DNA of 37,475 nt, taken from Subtercola sp. (GTDB taxonomy: Bacteria > Actinomycetota > Actinomycetes > Actinomycetales > Microbacteriaceae). The first letter of the stretch is position 1; each line of letters opens with the position of its first letter. The DNA is taken from assembly GCA_025463765.1 (NCBI GenBank), contig JAODBC010000042.1, positions 1-37,475 on the forward strand. The letters are read 5' to 3'. Positions 30,678-37,231 of the stretch are shown here, one piece after another. Below the pieces are notes generated by a model, which saw only the letters and a program-made list of their open reading frames with translations, was not told where the DNA came from and did no database searches. The position numbers were made by a program, and so were the translations under genes.

Positions 30678-32111
30678 ATGGATGCCGCACCAGACACTGA
30701 CCGTTACATCGACGACTTCGCCTCGTTCATCAGCGCGTCGCCCTCGTCGTACCACGCCGCCGCCGAAGCGGGCCGTCAGCTCGACGCATCGGGATTCGTG
30801 CGGCTCGTCGAGACCGAGCCGTGGCCGGCACTGGCAAGTGCGGGTGCGCAGCCCGGCCGGAGGGCCGCCCCCGCGCCCGCCGCCACCGCGCGCGGCTTCT
30901 ACGTCATCCGCGACGGCGCCATCGTCGCCTGGATCGTGCCGGCCGCGGCCACGGCATCCACCCCCTTTCGCATCGTCGGCGCCCACACCGACTCGCCCGG
31001 CTTCAAACTCAAGCCCAAGCCCACCATCGGCGCCTACGGTTGGCTGCAAGCCGGCGTCGAGATCTACGGCGGCCCCCTGCTGAACTCCTGGCTCGACCGC
31101 GAGCTCGAGCTCGCCGGCCGCCTCGTCACCCGCGACGGAGCCGAGCACCTGGTGCGAACCGGGCCGTTCTTGCGCATACCGCAACTGGCCATCCACCTCG
31201 ACCGCGACGCCAACAACGGTCTCACCCTCGACCGCCAGCGCCACACCACGCCCGTGTTCGGCGTCGGCCCCGTCTCGCAGGTCGATCTTCTCGACCACCT
31301 CGCGCGCCTGACCGGCGTCGATGGGCTGACCGGCGCGGATGTCGCGGGCTACGACCTGCTCACCGCCGACACCGCGGCTCCTCGGCGTTTCGGCCTCGAC
31401 GAAAAGCTCTTCGCGGCGGGCCGCATGGACAACCTCTCCTCGGTTTTCGCAGGCCTGCGCGCGCTGCTCGCCACGTTCGCTTCGCAGCCGGCAGACGCCC
31501 GGTCAGCGAATGCGCACCCAGTGGATGCCCCGTCTGCGGATGCCCCGCAGCCCATCAGCGTTCTCGCCGCTTTCGACCACGAAGAACTCGGCTCCGAGTC
31601 GCGGTCGGGAGCGAGCGGGCCGCTGCTCGACGATATCCTCACTCGAATCGGTGCTTCGCTCGGCGCTACCACCGAGCAACGCCTGCGCGCCTACGCCGGC
31701 TCGTGGTGCTTGTCGGCCGATGCGGGTCATGCCGTGCATCCGAATTACCCGGAGAAGCACGACCCCGTGAACCGGCCGATCGCCGGGGGCGGCCCGTTGC
31801 TCAAAATCAACGGGAACCAGCGATACGCTACTGATGCACAGGGCGCGGCGCTGTGGGCGCTCGCGTGCGCTCAGGCCGGAGTGACCTATCAGGAGTTCGT
31901 GTCGAACAACTCTGTTCCGTGCGGTTCGACCATCGGCCCGCTCACCGCGACGCGTCTCGGTATTCGTACGGTCGACGTGGGGGTTCCCCTGCTCTCGATG
32001 CACTCGGCCCGCGAGCTCGCCCATGTGGATGATCTGCCCGCCCTCGCGGCGGCCGCGGCAGCCTTCTTCGCGCCCGGCGTGACCGTATCAGCTGCGCCAA
32101 TCGCCAGCTGA
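30678..32111 (+). CDS. M18-family aminopeptidase
   Basis: A 477-residue cocatalytic-metal aminopeptidase related to aspartyl aminopeptidase. Metal ligands and catalytic residues sit in the expected order: histidine in IVGAHTDSPGFKLKPKP, aspartate in AAGRMDNLSSVFAGL, EE in AAFDHEELGSESRSGASG, aspartate in SADAGHAVHPNYPEKHDP and the final histidine in SMHSARELAHVDD. It would trim acidic or other N-terminal residues from peptides in the cytoplasm. A short Ala/Asp/Pro-rich stretch with a 15-base repeat interrupts it before the EE motif. ATG 30678 is used; an in-frame TTG at 30666 is less likely. Confidence 0.93.
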   Translation: MDAAPDTDRYIDDFASFISASPSSYHAAAEAGRQLDASGFVRLVETEPWPALASAGAQPGRRAAPAPAATARGFYVIRDGAIVAWIVPAAATASTPFRIVGAHTDSPGFKLKPKPTIGAYGWLQAGVEIYGGPLLNSWLDRELELAGRLVTRDGAEHLVRTGPFLRIPQLAIHLDRDANNGLTLDRQRHTTPVFGVGPVSQVDLLDHLARLTGVDGLTGADVAGYDLLTADTAAPRRFGLDEKLFAAGRMDNLSSVFAGLRALLATFASQPADARSANAHPVDAPSADAPQPISVLAAFDHEELGSESRSGASGPLLDDILTRIGASLGATTEQRLRAYAGSWCLSADAGHAVHPNYPEKHDPVNRPIAGGGPLLKINGNQRYATDAQGAALWALACAQAGVTYQEFVSNNSVPCGSTIGPLTATRLGIRTVDVGVPLLSMHSARELAHVDDLPALAAAAAAFFAPGVTVSAAPIAS

Positions 32112-32301
32112 GCTCTCGTCTACCCTGTCGTACGAGCGCAGAGCGCGCCGATCGGCAAACATTGCATGCATATTCATCAAATGTCCCCGTTTATGTGGAC
32201 TGCACGACAGTCTCTGATTCCGTAGGCTGATCGGGCGGGGAGAGACCGAGACCCACTTTGCCGCCGCGGCGATTGCCAGTGTGGCCGAGGGGATGTGACG
32301 C
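32112..32301. other. leader region of the 41-aa membrane protein gene
   Basis: There is no gene in these 190 bases. TAGGCT at 32223-32228 is a possible -10, giving a leader of about 65 bases with GCCGCCGCGGC and other short self-complementary runs. No riboswitch class is recognised. Confidence 0.35.
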
Positions 32302-32427
32302 GTGAGCGAACAAGACGAAGGGCCGCAGCGCCGTTCTCGGTTGCCGCGTTACCTTCCGCAGCTGGTGACCATCGGGGTGCTTGTGGTTGCGGCCGTCGTG
32401 GCCTACGTGCTCTTGGGCATGCGCTGA
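32302..32427 (+). CDS. small single-pass membrane protein, 41 aa
   Basis: GTG at 32302 follows GAGGGG (32287-32292) by nine bases. The product has a basic, Arg/Pro-rich N-terminus and one hydrophobic helix (LVTIGVLVVAAVVAYVLLGM), ending at TGA 32425-32427. No family is recognised. The clear Shine-Dalgarno and the charge pattern of an inside-positive anchor support it. Its last codons and stop form the first copy of a 30-bp tandem repeat. Confidence 0.55.
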   Translation: MSEQDEGPQRRSRLPRYLPQLVTIGVLVVAAVVAYVLLGMR

Positions 32428-32496
32428 CGGATGCGAGTGCTCCTAGGCAGGCGCTGCCCGATCAGCGTGCTCCTAGGCAGGCGCTGAGGGCGCCGC
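32407..32496. repeat. 30-bp tandem repeat, 3 copies, running across a stop codon
   Basis: Copies at 32407, 32437 and 32467. The first 20 bases of copies 2 and 3 are identical (GTGCTCCTAGGCAGGCGCTG), and copy 1 matches them at 17 of 20. Copy 1 encodes VLLGMR and the TGA of the 41-residue protein; copy 3 overlaps the 3' end of the convergent VOC gene. Confidence 0.9.
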
Positions 32497-32844
32497 AGCC
32501 GCCGGAACGACGAGACACCACTCGTTGCCCTCGGGGTCGAGCATCACCTGGAACGAACCGGCGGTGTCGCTGTGAATGTCGCCGGTGCGGCGGGCGCCGA
32601 GGGCTTCTGCTGCGGTGATGGCGGGGCCCAGATCATCCACGCGCACGTCGAGGTGCACCCGGTTCTTCACCGTCTTCGCCTCGGGAACCTTCTGAAACGA
32701 CACCTGCGAGAACCCCGGCGGCAGAATGTACCACCAGGCGTCATCGCGCCCCGTCGGTTCGCCGCCCAGGATGCCCGCCCAGAACGTCGCGAGCGCGCGC
32801 GGGTCGGCGCAGTCGAACACCACTTCGTCGATGATTCCGATCAC
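32473..32844 (-). CDS. VOC-family (glyoxalase/bleomycin resistance-like) protein
   Basis: A 123-residue single-domain VOC protein: IIDEVVFDCADPRALATFWA at the N-terminus, WYILPPGFSQVSFQKVPE, the RVHLDVRVDDL strand with the conserved histidine, and the closing SFQVMLDPEGNEWCLV with the conserved glutamate. These proteins form paired beta-alpha-beta-beta-beta modules that bind a metal; substrates vary widely and cannot be deduced. The short Ala/Pro tail is encoded by the third copy of the 30-bp repeat. GTG at 32844 has TAGGCT exactly six bases upstream. Confidence 0.88.
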   Translation of the reverse strand: MIGIIDEVVFDCADPRALATFWAGILGGEPTGRDDAWWYILPPGFSQVSFQKVPEAKTVKNRVHLDVRVDDLGPAITAAEALGARRTGDIHSDTAGSFQVMLDPEGNEWCLVVPAAAAPSAPA

Positions 32845-32850
32845 GGTTCG

Positions 32851-32856
32851 AGCCTA
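32851..32856 (-). promoter_or_regulatory. -10 element of the VOC gene
   Basis: On the minus strand TAGGCT ends six bases before the GTG at 32844. The same hexamer and spacing precede the pentapeptide-repeat gene at 20687. Confidence 0.5.
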
Positions 32857-32922
32857 GCTTCGCTGACCGTACGGAGCGGTCGACCGGGCGCCCGAGCCCA
32901 CCATCGGGCACAATAGGGTGAG

Positions 32923-34143
32923 ATGAAGAGAGTGACGAGCCAGCCCCGCGCGAACTGGCGAGAACGATGCGACGAAGTCGGATTCAGCTTCTACGACCTC
33001 GAGTCAGAAGGTGGCAGGCCCTACTGGAACGAATCGGCGGCCTACTGCTTCACGAACGCCGAGATCGAGACTCTCGAGAGCGCCACCCAAGAACTCTTCG
33101 ATCGCTGCATGGAGGCCGTCGAGGTTGTCGTGCGCGCGGGCCGATTCGCCGAATTCGGCATTCCACCGCGTTTTCATGAGTTGGTGCGCGCCTCCTGGGA
33201 TGACGACGACCCCACCGTTTACGGCCGTTTCGATTTCGTGCTCGACGTGAACGGCGTGCCGAAGCTACTGGAGTTCAACGCTGACACACCCACCTCGCTC
33301 GTCGAGACCGCGGCCGCACAGTGGCAGTGGCTCGAAGAAGTACGCGGCCCAGGGGCCGATCAGTTCAACAGCCTGCACGAGCAGCTCATCGAACAGTGGA
33401 TGCACATCCGCACCGCTCGCTGGGGAGTGGCCGCCGGCGCCCTGCTGCACCTCGCGTCGCTGCACGACAGCGGAGACGGCGAGCTGATCGTCGAAGACTT
33501 CGACACCGTGGCCTACATGGCCGAGACGGCGAAGGCGGCCGGATTCGACCCCAAGCTCATCTTCGTCGAAGACATTCGGTGGGATGTAGAGAGCTCGCGC
33601 TTTCTCGACGGCGACGGTCAGATCATCCAGCACATCTTCAAGCTGTACCCGTGGGAGTGGATGATCAACGAGCAGTTCAGCGGATTCCTCCTGCCGAGCC
33701 GCGGCACCACGAACTGGGTAGAGCCCCTGTGGAAGTTGTTACTCAGCAACAAGCAACTACTCGTCGTGTTGTGGGAACTCTTTCCCGATCATCCGAATCT
33801 CTTGCCGTCGTTCGCCTCGGCATCGCCGCTGGTTGGCAGCGCGTATGTCAGCAAGCCGCGCCTCGGCCGCGAAGGAGCCAACGTGACGATCGTCGATGCA
33901 GCCGGTGCCGTGGTCGAGCAGCAGCCAGGCGGGTACGGCGAGGAGGGGTTCGTGTATCAGCAGCGCGCTGACACCGCGCCGGTCGACGGCAAGACTGTGG
34001 TCATCGGCAGCTGGGTGGTCGGCGAGACGCCCGCCGGAATTGACATTCGCGAGACCTCGAGCCTCATCACCGGCGACCTCGCCGAGTTCGTACCGCACTT
34101 CATCAGCGACGAAGCGGATGCTCGCGACGGGGTGACTCCGTGA
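32923..34143 (+). CDS. glutathionylspermidine synthase-family protein, YgiC-like
   Basis: A 406-residue ATP-grasp ligase of the glutathionylspermidine synthase C-terminal family. Clear segments: YWNESAAYCFTNAEIETLES, the RFDFVLDVNGVPKLLEFNAD block with EFNADTPTSLVE at the active site, LYPWEWMINEQF and PRLGREGANVTI. Actinobacteria do not make glutathionylspermidine, and YgiC/YjfC relatives lack the amidase half, so the true peptide-type substrate is unknown. The next gene encodes a YgiB-like lipoprotein 67 bases downstream, the same pairing as E. coli ygiB-ygiC but in reversed order. CACAAT lies eight bases before the ATG. Confidence 0.9.
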   Translation: MKRVTSQPRANWRERCDEVGFSFYDLESEGGRPYWNESAAYCFTNAEIETLESATQELFDRCMEAVEVVVRAGRFAEFGIPPRFHELVRASWDDDDPTVYGRFDFVLDVNGVPKLLEFNADTPTSLVETAAAQWQWLEEVRGPGADQFNSLHEQLIEQWMHIRTARWGVAAGALLHLASLHDSGDGELIVEDFDTVAYMAETAKAAGFDPKLIFVEDIRWDVESSRFLDGDGQIIQHIFKLYPWEWMINEQFSGFLLPSRGTTNWVEPLWKLLLSNKQLLVVLWELFPDHPNLLPSFASASPLVGSAYVSKPRLGREGANVTIVDAAGAVVEQQPGGYGEEGFVYQQRADTAPVDGKTVVIGSWVVGETPAGIDIRETSSLITGDLAEFVPHFISDEADARDGVTP

Positions 34144-34210
34144 GCGCGCGTCGTGCCGCCGAGGCTCGTTCTGTGCCGCCCGCCGGCTCGGCGACCGATC
34201 GGAGGCCTTT

Positions 34211-34777
34211 GTGACTAGGCGCGGATCGGGCCCCGTCGCGTTGTCGGGCATCGCGAGATCGCACCGCACTGGCTTCACCCGTGGCGCCAGTGCCCTCTCG
34301 ATCGCAGCCGTCGCCGTGTTGCTCTCGGGCTGCGCGACGAGCGACGACGGCGTCGTTCTCAAGGGCGCCGACGGCAACAACTACGTGGTTCCCGACGGCG
34401 CTGAGCGCCCCCAGTACGCCACGCGCGAAGACTGCATCGCCGACGTGACTGAGCAGATCGCCAAGCTGCAGGCCGAGGGCGAATCCATTGGTGACGACCC
34501 GAACACCCTCTGCGAGGAGTCGAGTCGGTATCCGTCTGCGCACTACGCCTACCCCTTCCTCGGCCCCATTATCTTCGCCGGTTCGCGCTGGAATTCGCCG
34601 CGCGTCAGCGGGTGGTCAGGACTCACAAGTGGTGGTTTCGGGGCCGCTGGCTCGAGCATCCAGCCCGACGTCGTTCAGCCGGCTCCGGCCGGTGCGAAGG
34701 CGGGCGACCGCGCGGCCCTCAAGGGCGGTTTCGGAACCTCGGGCAAGAGCGGCTTCGGCGAGTCGGTCGGCGGCTGA
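34211..34777 (+). CDS. DUF1190/YgiB-like lipoprotein
   Basis: A 188-residue protein with a lipoprotein signal: a basic N-terminus, hydrophobic SALSIAAVAVLLSGC and the lipobox cysteine near residue 41. The mature part has RPQYATREDCIADVTEQ, matching the YATREDC-A-hydrophobic block of E. coli YgiB. It ends in GGFGTSGKSGFGESVGG, like the RGGFGESV tail of that family. The region between is Gly/Ser/Pro-rich. GGAGG lies five bases before the GTG at 34211. The pairing with the YgiC-like ligase suggests a shared envelope-associated role; the function of both families is unknown. Confidence 0.82.
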   Translation: MTRRGSGPVALSGIARSHRTGFTRGASALSIAAVAVLLSGCATSDDGVVLKGADGNNYVVPDGAERPQYATREDCIADVTEQIAKLQAEGESIGDDPNTLCEESSRYPSAHYAYPFLGPIIFAGSRWNSPRVSGWSGLTSGGFGAAGSSIQPDVVQPAPAGAKAGDRAALKGGFGTSGKSGFGESVGG

Positions 34778-35089
34778 GCGCGTCGGGCGATCCCGTGTCG
34801 GCGTGGGGGGTCTTCGCGTCGTAGCCCTGGCGATCTTCCAGTCCGGCTCGGGCCCGAATTCGAATTTGAGGCAGCGTTCGAACGAGTCCGCTCACTGATA
34901 AGCGGGCAAACCCGGCGTCGAATCGCTCTCTTTGTCTCGGTCGAAGGAATCGCTGCGCCAGTACCTGCGCTCGTCAACGGGGGCTCCGATGGAGGTCGAC
35001 ACGGGAGGATTCCGGAAGTCTCCGGAATACGCGGGCATGGCTCCGCTAGTTCCGTCTTGCAACCCGAGAAATACTTGCATTGAGCCGAT
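34778..35089. other. 312-base gap between the YgiB-like and TetR genes
   Basis: Base composition is noticeably less G+C-rich than to the left. A minus-strand frame at 34892-35080 could encode 62 residues (segments such as AYSGDFRNPPVSTSIGAP), but it matches no family I know. It may be a remnant of a gene or chance. No terminator was identified. Confidence 0.4.
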
Positions 35090-35695
35090 TCACGGCAGCG
35101 GATGGGCCCCACGAAGGAATTGGCTTACCGCCATTTCGGTGAGTTCATCGAGCAATTCTTTGCCGATCAAGCCTCCGTTGATCATGGTGGCGATGCCTTG
35201 CACGGTCGCGAAAAGAACGATGCCGATGCGCTCGGGATTGCCCGCCTCCAACAGCCCCCGCTGCTGACCCTCCGAAATGAGGTGACTCATCGGCTGATAG
35301 GCGGCTTCCGCAGCGTCGACGATGGCCTGAACATCCGACCGGTGCTTTCCGGCATTCATCAATTCGTACAGCGAGCTGTTGTCGGTGGCGAACGACATGA
35401 AAGCTGCCACAGCGTTTCTAACTCGCGACGGAAAGTCGCCGTCGCTCTCTGCCAGTGCGGTACGCAGAGCGTTACCGAGCCGGCCGAAACCTCTTTCGGC
35501 GAGGGCGTCAAGGAGGCCCTGCCTGTCTGTGAAATGGCGCCGGGGGGCGGCGTGGCTGACTCCTACGTCTCGGGCCAGGTCACGCAGCGAAATCTGTTCA
35601 GCCCCATGTTCGCTCAAGCTGCGTTCGGCTGCGTCGAGGAACGCTCGCCGGAGATTCCCATGATGGTAGGGCCGGTTCTCTGCGGTTTCGAGCAT
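35090..35695 (-). CDS. TetR-family regulator with WHG-type C-terminal domain
   Basis: A 201-residue regulator. The helix-turn-helix is ISLRDLARDVGVSHAAPRRH (about 35-55) after the PYHHGNLRRAFLDAAERSL helix. The C-terminal domain has the YxPMSHLISEGQQRGLLEAG pattern of the WHG group. ATG 35695 has TAGAAT six bases upstream, the best -10 of the leaderless series. It is divergent from the SDR gene and shares with it a palindromic operator, so it probably represses both. The inducer is likely the substrate of the SDR enzyme or a related molecule (inference). Confidence 0.9.
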   Translation of the reverse strand: MLETAENRPYHHGNLRRAFLDAAERSLSEHGAEQISLRDLARDVGVSHAAPRRHFTDRQGLLDALAERGFGRLGNALRTALAESDGDFPSRVRNAVAAFMSFATDNSSLYELMNAGKHRSDVQAIVDAAEAAYQPMSHLISEGQQRGLLEAGNPERIGIVLFATVQGIATMINGGLIGKELLDELTEMAVSQFLRGAHPLP

Positions 35696-35701
35696 GGGGA
35701 C

Positions 35702-35753
35702 ATTCTAGCAATCCGATGTTGTCATTGACAACAGTGTTTCCAATGGCTACTTT
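35702..35753. promoter_or_regulatory. divergent tetR/SDR promoters with a 17-bp palindromic operator
   Basis: The operator is TGTTGTCA-T-TGACAACA (35717-35733), a perfect palindrome. Rightward: TTGACA (35725-35730), 17-base spacer, TACTTT (35748-35753), then six bases to ATG 35760. Leftward: TTGTCA (35731-35726), 18-base spacer, TAGAAT (35707-35702), then six bases to ATG 35695. The operator contains both -35 elements, so one bound dimer would shut off both genes. Confidence 0.85.
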
Positions 35754-35759
35754 TCGGTT

Positions 35760-36653
35760 ATGTCGACTTTCTCCTGCGCAAACATCCCCTCAATGACCAA
35801 TCGCACCGTGGTTGTCACCGGTGCGAACAGCGGCATCGGCCTCGTCACTGCCCGCGTGCTGGCAGAACGTGGTGCGCGAGTGATCCTCGCCGTTCGCACG
35901 CCCGAGAAGGGGCGCGCCGCAGCCGCCACGATGAGCGGGAATGTGGAAGTTTGTCAGCTTGATCTTGCCGATCTTTCGTCTGTCAGGGCATTCGCCGAAC
36001 GTTTTACCGATCCGATCGACGTGCTCATCAACAACGCCGGCTTGTCGATCCCGCCGTTGGCGCGAACCGCTGACGGGTTCGAGCTGCAGTTCGGAACCAA
36101 TCACCTCGGCCATTTCGCTTTGACGAACCTGCTCCTGCCGCAAATCACGGGGCGGGTCGTCACCGTGGCGTCGCTTGCTCACTTGATCGGTTCGATCGAC
36201 TTCGCCGACCTCAACTGGCAGCACAAGGCCTACAAGGCTTACCCCGCCTATGGGCAGTCGAAGCTCGCGAACCTGGTGTTCACGATGGAGTTGCAGCGGC
36301 GACTCGAGGAGGTGGGCTCGAGTGTCGTCGCGACCTCATCGCATCCCGGGATCTCCGCGACGAACTTGATGCACGCCGAAGGCCGAGGCGTCCGCTTCCA
36401 GTTAGAAAAGGCCTCGATGGCGCTCGTCGCACAGACGCCGGCTGCTGGCGCGCTCCCTACTTTGTTTGCCGCCACGGCCGACGTTCCCGGGAACACTTAC
36501 GTTGGTCCCGGACGCCTCTGGGGTCTCCGCGGCGCACCAAAAATCATTCGACCAGCACGCCGCGCGCGCGACGCGGCTGTCGCCCGGCGCCTCTGGAACG
36601 AGTCTGAACAGCTGACCGGCGTGACCTTCCCTGTCTCCGCGGCCATCTCGTAA
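35760..36653 (+). CDS. short-chain dehydrogenase/reductase
   Basis: A 297-residue classical SDR, similar in pattern to the WWOX/retinol-dehydrogenase-like group. It has the cofactor motif TGANSGIG (about residues 20-27), an arginine shortly after (AVRTPEKGR) suggesting NADP(H), NNAG, the catalytic serine in VASLAH and YGQSKLA. The substrate is unknown. It heads an apparent two-gene operon with the SnoaL-like gene under a TetR-controlled promoter. Composition is less extreme than the left part of the window. An in-frame ATG twelve residues in would give a more standard N-terminus, but the promoter spacing supports 35760. Confidence 0.92.
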   Translation: MSTFSCANIPSMTNRTVVVTGANSGIGLVTARVLAERGARVILAVRTPEKGRAAAATMSGNVEVCQLDLADLSSVRAFAERFTDPIDVLINNAGLSIPPLARTADGFELQFGTNHLGHFALTNLLLPQITGRVVTVASLAHLIGSIDFADLNWQHKAYKAYPAYGQSKLANLVFTMELQRRLEEVGSSVVATSSHPGISATNLMHAEGRGVRFQLEKASMALVAQTPAAGALPTLFAATADVPGNTYVGPGRLWGLRGAPKIIRPARRARDAAVARRLWNESEQLTGVTFPVSAAIS

Positions 36654-36724
36654 CGACTTCACGCCGGCCACCCCTCCCGTGCGCCGGTTCCACACCGCTT
36701 CGCCAACAAGAAAAGAGCACCCGA

Positions 36725-37213
36725 GTGACATCCGCACAGAACACCACCTCGCACCAGGATCGCGACGAAATCGTCGAACTCATGGGACGCTACGCGAACA
36801 TGCCCGACACCAAGAACTGGTACGAACTTCCCAAACGGGTGTTCACACACGACTTCGTCGCCGACTTCAGCGCCTTCGGCACCCCCTCCGTCACGGTAAC
36901 CCGAGAAGCGTGGGCCGAGCAATCGAGCCAGGTCTTCGCCGGCTGGCACGCGACTCACCACTCGATTACGAACCACCTGATCGATATTGACGGCGACCAC
37001 GCCACGATCCACGCCCACGTACACGTCGAACACTTCGCTCCAGCCGACGTGGCAGCCGGCGGCCCGAACTGCTGGCTCGTCACCGGCTTCTACGACAACG
37101 CCGCCGTCCGCACCCCTGAAGGATGGCGACTCAGCATCGTCAAGCTGACCCCGACACACCAAGAAAACCAGGAACTGCTGATGACCGTCATGGCCGCAGC
37201 CGCCGCAAGCTGA
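36725..37213 (+). CDS. SnoaL-like (NTF2 fold) protein
   Basis: A 162-residue protein with the SnoaL/NTF2-like pattern: an N-terminal helix RDEIVELMGRYANMPDTKNW, a VFTHDFVADFSAFG strand-loop, HHSITNHLIDIDGDHATIHA and the terminal strand CWLVTGFYDNAAVRTPEGWR. Such proteins are cyclases, hydratases, isomerases or simple binding proteins acting on small, often aromatic molecules. It follows the SDR gene by 71 bases on the same strand, so a joint pathway under the TetR protein is likely. The start is GTG 36725. The insertion sequence begins 18 bases after its stop. Confidence 0.85.
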   Translation: MTSAQNTTSHQDRDEIVELMGRYANMPDTKNWYELPKRVFTHDFVADFSAFGTPSVTVTREAWAEQSSQVFAGWHATHHSITNHLIDIDGDHATIHAHVHVEHFAPADVAAGGPNCWLVTGFYDNAAVRTPEGWRLSIVKLTPTHQENQELLMTVMAAAAAS

Positions 37214-37231
37214 CGACGGATACCGTCAGCA

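Noticed and set aside
32223..32301. Riboswitch in the leader of the 41-aa membrane gene
   Set aside because: Some GGGGAGAGACC-type sequence drew attention, but no conserved core of cobalamin, SAM, TPP or c-di-AMP riboswitches could be traced.
34892..35080. 62-codon minus-strand frame between the YgiB-like and TetR genes
   Set aside because: No family match, no promoter or ribosome-binding site recognised; kept only as a note in the gap entry.
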